Shown: piece after piece, positions 47,867 through 64,000 of the stretch
Layout: each line of letters starts with the position of its first letter
Numbering within the stretch: position 1 is the stretch's first letter
Origin: Onchocerca volvulus
Lineage: Eukaryota; Nematoda; Chromadorea; Rhabditida; Onchocercidae
NCBI GenBank assembly: GCA_000499405.2
Contig: HG738139.1
Coordinates: 8,146,616 to 8,210,615 of the forward strand
DNA length: 64,000 nt
Direction: 5' to 3'
The notes under the pieces: model-generated
Database searches by the model: none
Told to the model about the DNA's origin: nothing
What the model saw: the letters and a program-made list of their open reading frames with translations, nothing else
Program-made: the position numbers and the translations under genes

Positions 47867-50612
47867 TAGAATTTCAGTATATTTTTTATTTTCGTGCAGA
47901 GTTTTAATCAATAAAATGCAAGTTGTCCTTCTCTAAAAAGTTTTGTCCATGAAATTGAAATTATATGAATATTACAATTTATTAAAAATGCAATGTTGCA
48001 AAATGAAGACAAAGAAAGAGTAAACCATCTGTACGGGATTTATTTGTGCATAATTTTGAAACTTGTGATAAAATTGTCAAGAATACCGAATGCAAAGTGC
48101 GAAAACCATGATTTCAAGGATGTAAACTAAATATTCAGAAAATAAAATGAATGTAATTATATTTAACACGTCGTAACAAAGAGCACGGAAATAGTGTCGT
48201 GATGAAGAAATATCATCAAGATATTTATCGGAGTGTATAGGATGGTTCCACGATGAAGAGAATGGTCATTTCTAGAAAACAAAGAGGGTAAAAATTCTAC
48301 GATGGACAGAATGGTCATTTCTAGAAACAAAGAAGAAAAACTGGCCATAGACAGCATGTGACTGTTCTTTGAATCAATGAAATTAACTTCAAAGGTAAGA
48401 GGTAGGATATGGCAACCAAAAAATCAGGGTGATGGTTCCTGTAATGGTAGAAATTCTGCAGGTCGTAGGTTAGTAATTTAAAAAAAACGGGAAAGTTACT
48501 CCTGGTAATATAATTGTCCGTCAAATGGGAACAAAATTTTCCTGGAAGAAATGTTGGTATGGGTAAAGATGAAGAGAGTGGTCATTTGTAGAAACGAAGA
48601 GAGTAAAAATTCTACGATGAAGGGAGTGGTCATTTGTAGAAACGAAGAGAGGAAAATTCTACGATGAGGAAAGTGTTCATTTGTAGAAACGAAGAAAGTA
48701 AAAATTCTACGATGCAGAGAGTGGTCATTTGTAGAAACGAAGAGAGGAAAATTCTACGATGAAGAGAGTGGTCATTTGTAGAAACGAAGAGGGAAAAATT
48801 CTACGATGAAGAGAGCGGTCATTTGTAGAAACGAAGAGGGAAAAATTCTACGATGGAGAGAGTGGTTAATTGTAAAGACGAAGAGAGTGGTCATTTGTAG
48901 GAACGAAATGGATGCTTCTACGAGAAGAGAATGGTCATTCGATTTTTAGATTCTAACGAAGACAGTGGTCATTTATAGAAACATAGATGGTTCTACGATG
49001 AAGAGAGGGGTCATTTATAACAGCGTAAGGAATGATTTTACAATGGCAAGCAAATCGTCAAACGTCTAATGTAATCAGAAATAAGAAAGAAAATTGAGAA
49101 AGTTCATGTGACGTAATAAACTTATTAGTATCAACCATCAAAAATTCTGGGGAAATTTTTTTTTTTAATTGCAAATTTGAAACTGGCCACTAATTTATCA
49201 ATTTTTGATCAAACAATAAGTGTCATTCCTGAAGAAATAAAATTTCGAAACACTTCCTTATGCTGTCATTTTGCCCAAGTTTTCTGTTGCAGCATAGTTG
49301 TGTTTAGAGTTTAAATTCATCAATAACAATCAAAATATATCATCAGACTAGTAGCATTTCAAAACGTCCATAAAACTGTCGGAAAAGACCAAAATAATTG
49401 TAGCATAAATATATTCAAACAATCAATACTGTGTTGCTAACATAATTCATCACTCAAGATGTACATAAGTATGAATGTTACCATGTCTAATGTAATTCTC
49501 ATCTTTGTTTGCCATTATCAAAGCTTTATCTTCAAAGGCAAACACCGCGAATGATTCACATGCAAATGACACTTAATCGATGTACAATGATGGGAATATG
49601 GTCAAGGAACGCTCACCTCAGAAGGGATTGCCATCGATTGGAGAAAAGGAATTTTGGCTCAGAACTGATCTGGGTGGTGCGGCGAGCTGTACTCCTTCAA
49701 TTCTCATCTAGCATGCATCATCCATCACCAACCAATTTCTCGGGAAATATCCTTACTATTCTCCCAACAAATATCTCGATTATCAACGATTGGGGAACTC
49801 TATATTCCAACTTTCAAGCGATGTTCTTATCAACTATCGTTAACCTATTTGACAATGATAAATTCTCCATAAAGGTATCATTCTTTGAATAATTATTATC
49901 TATAACAGCTAACCAAGAGAGATATTTTTTTAACGACAAAAATTGCTGAAAATCAAATTTCATTTCAAAATTTTTTCTCAATGAAGATGTACTTCCGGAA
50001 ATCAATTTAATAATTGTGAAGAAAAGTTAATTCAGAATATCAATAGATTAAGCATTAAGATAAGTCTAATTAATTCTGCTATCCTTTTCCTTTTCCTTTC
50101 TCTCTTTTTCTCTCCTTTTATCAGAAAAGCTGAAGCTGTAATAATAGTAAAAGCAGTTATACTATTATTCATATTTAACACTGATTTGATTTTATATTAG
50201 AACAGCTAAGCCCGACGAGCTAATTCCAGACATGTCCAAATATTGCAGATATTTGCATATCTAGGACCGAAAGCTCTTTAAAATGAACCTTTTCGATTGA
50301 ATTTTTAAACTCGCTTATGGACGGAGACCTGTTAAGTAAAAAAACAGATTATTAGTAAATAATAAACTTATCATAAGTATAATGATCTTTTTAAAGTTTC
50401 AGAAGATTCTTAATTCAGTATTTTCACTGGTGGATCTAATTGAACAATGTGAAGAGAAAATTGAGAAAGAACAATAGAAATAATAAATGCATTGCTGCTA
50501 TTGCAGTCACATGCAACTTCATTTATTCGTGTTGATTCCAGAGGTAAACTGGGAAAACACCTGTTCTTGACCTCGTAATAGTCATCTCTTGAGCAGTGAG
50601 AAGAAAACTCCA
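47867..50612. other. repeat-containing region without assigned gene
   Basis: This includes the minisatellite at 48568-49017 and two earlier degenerate units at 48242-48335. A longer open frame at 49509-49892 (+) starts at TTG and has no convincing splice or motif support. Confidence 0.45.
48568..49017. repeat. 47-48 bp minisatellite
   Basis: Units begin gatgaagagagtggtcattt and continue gtagaaacgaagag, then an A-rich run ending ttctac. Well-matched copies start at 48568, 48616, 48663, 48711, 48758, 48805 and 48852, and shorter degenerate copies run on to about 49017. Two diverged relatives lie at 48242-48335. Confidence 0.95.
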
Positions 50613-51138
50613 ATGAAAATTTCCGGATTTCAGTTCAAACAATTACCTTCGAAATGTATTGATGATATAAATGTGAGTCACGTGGGAAAGTTTCATTTCT
50701 TTCTTATCTATTACTTGTTTGTTACTAAACAATTTCATAACTAAACCCTTGAAAAAGTACAAATAATCGATGGCAAAGAATGTGAATGACGTGGTGGAAG
50801 AATAGAGCTGACCAAAGATCGATAAATGATGTTATCAGAGACATTGTTTGAACAAGAGAAGAAAATTCTTTTCAAAATTCTCATCTTTCGTAGCAAAGAT
50901 CAAAAATATTTTGAGCGATAAATTTCGCACTCGCATGATGATTGAACCGATACTGCAAATTGATGAGGTATGTTCGACAGTGTCTGATGGGAAATTTATG
51001 CTTTCATTTGAACTTAAGTCTCCGAAATATCACCTGGACGTGATTTATTCGCGGTACAAGAAGAGCGATGGAGAGATGCTGAGATATTCAAAGCTTGTGT
51101 TCCGGGGTAAAAGTTCATATGTTCGCTTCTTCAAGTGA
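50613..51138 (+). CDS. small basic protein of unknown function
   Basis: Exons 50613-50672 and 50839-51138 join in phase 0 and give 119 residues. It begins MKISGFQFKQLPSKCIDDIN. The second exon starts with a Lys/Arg-rich segment (RHCLNKRRKFFSKFSSF). A beta-strand-like part follows (GKFMLSFELKSPKYHLDVIYSRYKKSD), and the protein ends SSYVRFFK. No signal peptide or known motif is seen. The donor AAT|GTGAGT is good and the acceptor GTTATCAG acceptable. It may be a complete small gene or the last exons of a longer one. Confidence 0.4.
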
Positions 51139-54100
51139 TAAAAAACTTTCGTACGTCTAGAGTGACCGAAGGAGGCATTTCCATGGCTTCAAATACATCG
51201 AAAATCATTTGTTAAGACACAAACTTGTGATAATTTCTTTTTTTTCCTTTTCCCACCATATTATTTGAATACATTTGAAGTGAAGTATTTAAAATTATTA
51301 TGAATTGTTCTGTTGGGAGGGGGGAAGAGGACTGGATAGAAATGCAAGAGCCGACAGATGTCAATTCTCTTATCAGTTACTACTAGTTCATATCACTCAT
51401 CATTATCATCAATTGGAACAAAATGAAATATGATGGTGATGACATCAGATAATGTCCTTTTCTTCTGAATCTTTTGCATCTTTCAACCCAACAGTCTTCT
51501 TCAGTCATCTTTCCTTGCTAGAATAAATCACACCACTGGAGATGATCACACCACACATCATGGATGAGTACTATTGTAATGAGCTATCTTAAACAAACAT
51601 GTTTTAGGAAATCGGTTTTCAATTTCGAGATTTTAGTTCTTGAATTTATAAGTAGTATTATGGCTTGTTTCATCAGTCCGAATTCTGAGATCGAGAAGCG
51701 CTTAAAAGTGTACTTCGATCATTCAATGGCACAATTTCGGCATTTCTGATTTAAACAAAAATTAAAACAAACGCAATTACATATTGCAATTATTCTACCA
51801 CAGAAATTCAACATGTGTTTCTCGGATGATTGTACTATGAAATGTTTTTTTCTACATTTTACAGCAAGAATACGTATTCTTTTCGTCATTATGCTGTATA
51901 CTTGATCAAGTATCAAAAATTACTCACCGAAATTCTAGAATCATACTGAAATGATGAATAGGTCAACATAGATAAAAAAAAACAGATGATAAGTTGATGA
52001 GGCTGCTTGCAAAATTGACATAGTATGAAGCACTTGATGTATCTCGGTCATGATAGCTAATATTTCCATAGAGAAATTTAATTATAGCTGAGGTTCCACA
52101 TCGACACAAAATAAAACAACTGACACTAAGTGTTCAGACTAGTTTTATTCCTTGAATTATTACTCCGAAATTTTCCCCCCTTTTTTTTTTAATACTGTTG
52201 GCACCAAAAAAAAAAAAAAGGGAAAAAAAAAGCAATAAAATAAAATGAAAAATAGCAAAATGACGATGTAAGGTTTAATGCTAAAAGTACAGCGGAGATC
52301 ATTGAAAAAAAATGTTGAACATTATTTTTTAGAAGTGACAGCTCTTGACAAAAATTCCTTCAATAGCACAGTCCGACACTTTTTGCTGATCTTTCGTCTC
52401 GATTTCAAATTCAAGGGTAGGAGAAAATGAAGGACTGAGTATATGGACTTACACAAATCTGACGAATTTTAATATTTCACCTTGAATTATTTATTCTAAG
52501 CCCTAAGATCAAGACTTCCATCTCTGTATTATCTAACAAATCACCATAGGTTGCCATTTTGAAAAAAAAAAAAAAAAAAACTGAATGATCGCCTATTTAA
52601 TCTGATATGCTTTGACCTTTACCCTCCTCATTTTTGACCTCGAAATAACTAATCTCTCATTATTATTTAATGTTCGACTGTGGTATATGCTTACATAAAT
52701 CCAAATTTTATCAATTATTATTTTGAAAATCTTTTAGTTGCAAATTAGTTCAAACCATCGTCATCACTCTGATGATATCAATTTGACCATATCTTCTAAT
52801 GAAAATACGAATAAATAATATTTATCATTTAGGGAGTTATTTTAGAGAAAATAAAATATTTTCCTTTCACTATGTCCATTAGATACCACTTTCTGATCTT
52901 CAATTGATGAAAGAAATTCCAAAAGCAGTAACTAAATTTTGATTGAAATCACAACACCTTTTGACGAAATATTGATTAGAAAATCAATACTCCATTTTCT
53001 TCCACTAAAAAGAACGAACAAGTAACTGTGAAACCGTCGGGAATTCCCGGACGAAATGCATTTAAAAAAAAACAAAAAAAAAGAAAAACATTTCGATTCA
53101 CATTTGAAGTGAAGTACGAAGCTGACAGAAATGAAGAGAGTCTGTTAAATGTTCAAATAGTTTTGTTAGTGAGAATATAACCAAAATCTTCTGACATTTC
53201 ATTTCAATTTCAAAAATATACAGGCCTATCTGTGTAATAGTTTTGCAGAAACTCCTATATCTCAGTGAACTAAGATCAAATAATGTTTTCGAGCCCTTAA
53301 TATCTGAGGATTCGAGAAACATTTTGAATTTGAGAATTTTTTTTTTTTCTTTAAATTCAATGTAGATTTCTTATCTTATCATAATTGTTATATCAACAAT
53401 AGTTAATTGCTGATAAAAAATGACTTTCATTGTTTGACGTAAACAATCAAACTGTTCAAACCAATAAACAATTAAAGCTGACAGGAACTGAAGCAACAGT
53501 GAAAAATCGATTTAAATGGTTTTATATACAATTTACATAGCTATTCTGGTAAGCAATATGTAAAAAAGATACGCAAATATTGGTTACAAAATATCTGATC
53601 GATCTTTTTGCAAGACTCCTTATTTAATTCAAAAGTATATTACCTTAAACTTTAATCACGATAAGTTTATAAGATCACTAATTTCGCAGCTACTGGGTCG
53701 AAAGTTATATAAATAACTTAAGTGATCGATCGATTTCTCAGAACAGTAAGAATGATACACGTTATCTCAGAATATCTTTGACGAAATAAATATGAGTGAA
53801 TCTGACAACTATATTCGCGATTTTTTTCAGTGGTGATTTTGTTCCACTGATTTATGATGAAGACCCAATCAGTCTCAAACTCGAAAAAAAAATCTCTGTT
53901 ATGTTCGAATTGTGAAAACAAAATAAAAATAATTACAATTCCCACAAATACTGGAACTTTTTTTCTACCTAGCAAATCTATAACTATCGTCATGCATACT
54001 TGAGTAACTTGAATAATGGTAACTACAAGCATCCACAGGTTGTCAAGTGTACCGAATCATTTCGGAATGATATTGGCGGAAATTAAAACAATTATCCCGG

Positions 54101-54770
54101 CCATTTTTAAATCAGATAGATAAAAAAATGTCTTCACACCATTTAAAAAATTAAAAATTAAAAAAAAATTTGAAAAATTAGCATATTAAGATTGAAATGT
54201 GTTTGGATCTTCGCCATTCGTATGCAATATGCTACTCTTCATTAAATTGCAACATTTTCTAGGGAATTATATATAAATATAAACTATAGAATAATATTTA
54301 TTAACTTGAAAACAAAATATGCCATCAAACATGGCAAGTTTTGGAAACGACTGAATACACCAACAATTTTTGAAAAAAAGCGTAAAAACAAAATTGTGAA
54401 CATGAAAAAGTAGAGCGGGCTTACATCGAAACTATACAGCACGAACAACAAATCAAAAGAATGAACAAAATTAATATGAAAAAGCATGACTGAGAATGGA
54501 GCTGCAAAAACTCAATATCCAAAATATACATTGATACAGATACTATTATCTCTGATAGAAACAAGTATGATCGATAGAATTTTTGAATTTGGAATTATGC
54601 AAGATTTTTCTGAATAAAGAGAGCTGTGCTGAGTGAAAAAACAAGCGGAAGAACAAAAAATTGTATTCAATGATTGAAATCTACCCCAAATTTTGTAAAA
54701 CTCAAAGTTTTCTAGAAATAATTAAAAGTTGGAGAAAAAAAAATGAATATAACGAATAATAACAATGGAC
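51139..54770. other. non-coding region before the DHX15 3' end
   Basis: Long A and T runs are frequent (for example 52178-52222 and 52561-52580). Several open frames of 60-100 codons occur but lack splice context or motifs. No gene is supported. A CCC-T10 and A14-GGG pair at 52178-52222 could fold back. Confidence 0.5.
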
Positions 54771-60032
<5,262 letters not shown>

Positions 60033-60040
60033 CTGCAAAT
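60033..60040 (-). promoter_or_regulatory. candidate spliced-leader acceptor of DHX15
   Basis: Reads atttgcag on the minus strand with the ATG directly after it, leaving no 5' UTR unless a leader is added. No upstream exon is apparent. Confidence 0.6.
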
Positions 60041-62400
60041 GTTACATGATCTTTTTATGACCTTTCATGAAAGCAACCTAACATAATCCACTCTCCCGCT
60101 TACTCTATCCTTATCAAATCCCAACTATCTGACAGACGAACCAAAATAAAACGGGCCGTGTGGTTGCCCATCAATATTTGCCGCAGGTCTCTGTCTCGCA
60201 TGGCTGAGAGCGGCCGACTGGATGGGCCAATGGGATGGTTTATGGTATTTCGGAACTGGATAACTTGGGGGACAGGTGATATTGGCAGACGAATGGGTGT
60301 ATTTCAGGTTGTTGAAGTGAACTACTTCAAACGAAAAACCAATGAAATGACATGCGGTGGTTTCCAGATTAAAGGTTAAGAGCAGAGAGGAAAGAGGGCT
60401 CTAGTTTTGGACGAGAGCGAGATCTCTTTGGGGAATCGCTTCTCATCCATGATATAATCTGATAAAGTTTGGTCAGGTTTATTAGCTATGCACTTCAGTT
60501 GACATTCATAGATGAATAGAAGAGAGAGGATAGAATGATGTGGAAAGTGAGAGTATTTGACCTCATGTTTTTGTGCATTTCGATTATTCTTCATCAGCTT
60601 AACATATGAAATGTTTACGCCACTTTTGTACGAATAGTATCATTGGAATGCATTATTATATCATCAGTATTTCTCATTCATTTTTACAGAAACTGAAAAG
60701 CCTATGTTTTCAAGATCAGTTTTATTCAGGAAAAGAAATATAGATTTCCAACGTCACGCAATGAAATGAATTTCTCTCGGGCTCTTAAACTGCAACTAAA
60801 AGTGTTTAAAAAAGTTTTATTAAGCAGAAAAAAAGAAGCAAAATTCCTATAGTGCTGATTTTGATTCTGTAATTCTCTAAATTAATACCAATAACCTCTT
60901 GCTGATGCTTAATTTAAGAGCAATTTGACTGAATGTCTTATTTGTCTTATTTAATACCATAGGTGTCACTGTGTGCTGAAGACTTGAAACTAGATTTAGA
61001 TTTCAATATCGGGGGTTAGGCAGTAGAATCGACTAAGTAAAAGGAGGGAGAAGAGAAAGAAAAGGAACTGAAAAGATAATGAGAGAAAAGCGGAAAAGGA
61101 AGCTATTTCTTCCTTGCAAAATTTGCACAAAATATTCTAGACAAGGTCATGAATTGCTTTTGTTTGAATATTGATCACCGTAACGATCATATAACTGTTC
61201 GGAATCAATATTTCTCATCCCATCCTTCTCACTTCTCAGTGTTTTCTTTTGCAAATGAACTTCCCCTCATCACCTGAGTCGAGTCACTTTCTATGTGAGA
61301 TGTCGAACAAAGAATTTTGAACTTTTTCTTCCTTTATTGCAGAAGAAAAATATGTATATAATCATTTCTAGTTAAAAAATATGGATTCAAACAGTTGACC
61401 CTTCCTTTTTTACCGACTGTTTGAAAACTGATCTATCACTTTAATTGAAAAGAAAGATATTGAATAGAATGAGATAATTTCAAATGTCAAATATAATGAT
61501 GAAGCAATTTTCGAATTTTTTTTAAAAGCTTATTAACGAAACTATATGCGAGACTGGTAACATTAATTTATACTTCTCCTCTTTAATTTGATTAATTAAT
61601 TACTAAGGTGACATAAAGAATTTATTTTGTTGTGTTCTTTCATGCGTATGAAATCAAAATATTCCTTTACTTCTATTCATATCCATCCCCTGTCTCTGCT
61701 GAAATATTTTTGTATACAGTATTTTTCTCTGGTTGCATTTTGAGATTTCTAAATCGATTCATCATTAGATCATCCAACTGTCCGTGATACACTTCATATT
61801 CCTTTTTCCGATAATATCCAAACTTTTTTTATAATTGAATGAGATTAATAATATTTTATAATTTTGTGCTATTTATTTTTAAACGGCTTTATGGAGATGA
61901 ATAGAAAGTGGAGAGATCATACCTGTCCTTGCGTGTTTGCTCTTTTATCTTCACCTCGCATATTTTTTATTTATTTCGAAATGGATCGGAAAGTTTTAAT
62001 TGATTGTTTTACATATTCGCTTTTTCCCTTATGTATTCATTTTCTTTGTGTAACAATAACATGTACGTCTTGTTAGCAAGATAAATAATTATAACGATTT
62101 ATTCATTTCTGATTTCGTATGTGCAAGATTATTTTGCTTTTTAGTACGCTTAAAATTAGATGGCTGAAATTGTTAGAAAAGAATTAATCGCAATTTATAG
62201 AGGAATGAGATAAAAACTCGCTTTAAAAACCTGTTGATTTGTACTAGATATTTTTATAGTAATACGAAATTACTTTTGCCTGGACAGTGTTTGTCTTTGG
62301 TTTATGTACTTTTAAAACGCTAAGTATTTGAATATAAGCTTAATCTCATTTATTAGATCTTTAATATGATTGTCGACTTGATTGCGATTTAAATAAACTC
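60041..62400. other. upstream region of DHX15, no gene recognised
   Basis: The first few hundred bases should hold the DHX15 promoter. The rest is AT-rich with short open frames only, including one at 60158-60379 (+) that has no support. Confidence 0.45.
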
Positions 62401-62499
62401 TGTTTTTGCAGGGGTAGCTTTAACAATGTATTGAGGAGTTACAATGAAGATCGATATAAGCAAACAATTTGCTGAAGTGGAAGACTGACTTGTATAGTT

Positions 62500-63621
62500 C
62501 TGTAGAATGCGCTCTCATTATCTTTGTTTCTAATAATTTGCGGATTTTCTATACAACTATTAGCAAATTATGTTCACTTGGAGCGAAGATGTTAAGACTT
62601 TACCTGGACCTGTTGGAGGTTTGTAGTTCGAATTTTAGTTTTATGAAGAGGCTTAGTGACTCGTCCATGTTGGATTTAGAAAAGAAAGATTTCAGCGGCC
62701 TGGTGCACAAGCCAGAAATATAAAAAAATAATGTGATTTTGATAAAATGATAGCTTACGAAAAAATTAGCTGCACCGTTATTTTGATGTGAAGATATTGC
62801 ATACCATATTCAATTTTTCTGAGGAATGTGACCCGATTTATTATCTGATTGTATTTTATTACAGATGAAGCATTATTTGCATTATTTTTAGTGAAATATG
62901 ACGACAGCATGACTGTCCTGAAAATACATTTGGTGGTGATGGGAATCAAGGAAAAGACGATGGTTCGCGCTGCGAATACTGATGTACACCTTAAATATAA
63001 CGAAGAGTAGGATATTTATGATTGTTCATATTAAGGAATTACGGCCTGTTTATATTGGCCGTTCTAGAATTTTTCGATATAGATGTTGCAGAATGTGCAT
63101 TCAAGAAGGCGATACAAAAATTTTAAGAAGTAGAGCTCTTGAATCTCAAATATGAAAATCAGGAACTTTTAAACGTGATATGTGGGCCACTCTAGAAGAA
63201 CAGAAATTGTTGCACGAGATTTCTTTTTTGCATACGACATAATGCTGAAGCTAATAAAAGTAAAAGATAATAATGGCATACATTTTCATAATTTTTTCAA
63301 CTATTTTTTAAGAACATTAGAAATTGCTGAGAGCTTTTTTGGCATATTCAGATGATATTTTGATTTTTTTATCGGATAAAGTGAAGATTTCCTATGCTAC
63401 TTTTCTTTTTTTACAGGGGCTTAAGTGTGTTGTTGGAAGTATTCAAATTGAATAAGAAGACAAAGCCTCCAATGAAGACAGTTTTGGAGAGACGATTTTT
63501 TGAGATGCAAAAGTGTCCGAATAAAATATTAAGTGTGGATTTTAAGCTGAAGAAAGATCAATGTATACTGTCTGTTCGCAAATCTTTGCCCGGTCTTTGG
63601 AGTAATGCTCTTTCTTTATAA
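62500..63621 (+). other. possible decayed or divergent gene, weakly Rad9-like
   Basis: Three coding-like stretches are seen: 62505-62628 (containing NNLRIFYTTISKLCSLG), 62863-63008 (containing MTVLKIHLVVMGIKEKT, after a tattacag acceptor and before a GTAGGA donor), and 63418-63621 (containing LSVDFKLKKDQCILSVRK, ending in a stop). The first two loosely recall the start and the middle of the checkpoint clamp subunit Rad9. They cannot be joined in frame with confidence and diagnostic blocks are missing. It could be a pseudogene, a fast-evolving gene, or chance. Confidence 0.2.
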
Positions 63622-64000
63622 ATTTTATCATTTATTTTCGCACTTCAAGAATGATGTGATGAGCAGTAAAATGGATGTCGAATAGAAAAAAGGAGTTGTA
63701 AAAAATTCCGTTATAGGGATTTAATTTATCTTTTATTGCAAAATAGGAATTACATTGGCCAGAAACAACTCAAGAATGTAGGTCCTTTGATATTCTTGTG
63801 GCTAGATTTTTTTATGGTCGAAACTCTGGATAGAGCAACTTATATAAAATCTAGCATAGCTTAAGTGGTAATTTAATCGTGGAACTGCACCATCTGTCCT
63901 TGAGATTCGACTTTGATTCAGTTTCAATGTATATTTATTAGCTTATTATCTATCTCTTGAACTTTGGGGTGAGGACATTTAGTGCACCAGCCAGATTTAA
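63622..64000. other. window edge, nothing recognised
   Basis: AT-rich sequence with no supported feature. Confidence 0.4.

Noticed and set aside
49509..49892. 127-codon plus-strand open frame
   Set aside because: It starts at TTG, has no recognisable motif, and no splice sites join it to neighbours. It is slightly GC-richer than its surroundings, so an unrecognised exon cannot be excluded.
53718..54032. 104-codon minus-strand open frame with a hydrophobic stretch
   Set aside because: AT-rich hydrophobic frames of this length are common by chance here. No acceptor, donor or motif supports it.
60158..60379. Plus-strand open frame rich in Gly and Trp upstream of DHX15
   Set aside because: No homology, no splice context, and it lies in the expected promoter region.

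Overview
The window is a piece of a nematode nuclear genome, most likely a spirurid or filarial-type parasite. It is AT-rich, its genes are split by many introns of about 100-900 bp with TTTCAG-type acceptors, and several start codons lie a few bases after an isolated acceptor, as expected for spliced-leader trans-splicing. It carries a FLP-14 type neuropeptide gene. The species cannot be named from the sequence. I see no prokaryotic genes, rRNA, tRNA or CRISPR.

Layout. 3.5-4.5 kb (+): flp-14. 5.6-7.7 kb (-): a small four-membrane-segment protein. 8.9-11.3 kb (-): TMEM33. 12.4-23.3 kb (+): three closely spaced genes for SNF5/SMARCB1 (chromatin remodelling), Y14/RBM8A (exon junction complex) and GPATCH1 (spliceosome), possibly one operon. 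23.9-32.8 kb (-): the Hsc70-interacting protein Hip/ST13. Its 6.75 kb intron contains, on the other strand, a complete four-exon gene (26.3-30.9 kb) for a predicted secreted protein with twelve copies of a C-K-Y-R-K-S-C-Y motif. 33.3-33.8 kb (+): a small complex III subunit (UQCR11). 35.0-38.4 kb (-): a secreted protein made of five MIG-18-like cysteine modules, one per exon. 40.0-44.7 kb (+): PDE12, a mitochondrial 2',5'-phosphodiesterase. 45-51 kb: poorly recognised small genes and a 47-48 bp minisatellite. 54.8-60.0 kb (-): DHX15/PRP43 helicase. 60-64 kb: mostly non-coding, with weak traces of a possible further gene.

The neighbours do not form one pathway. RNA processing is over-represented (Y14, GPATCH1, DHX15), and GPATCH1 with DHX15 is notable because G-patch proteins are the usual activators of that helicase. 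From memory, many C. elegans orthologues here (flp-14, TMEM33, snfc-5, rnp-4, hip-1, ucr-11, ddx-15) lie on chromosome III, so the window looks like a conserved chromosome III block.

The best candidate for something undescribed is the nested CX5C-repeat gene. Its repeat octapeptide is nearly invariant although the codons differ in almost every copy.
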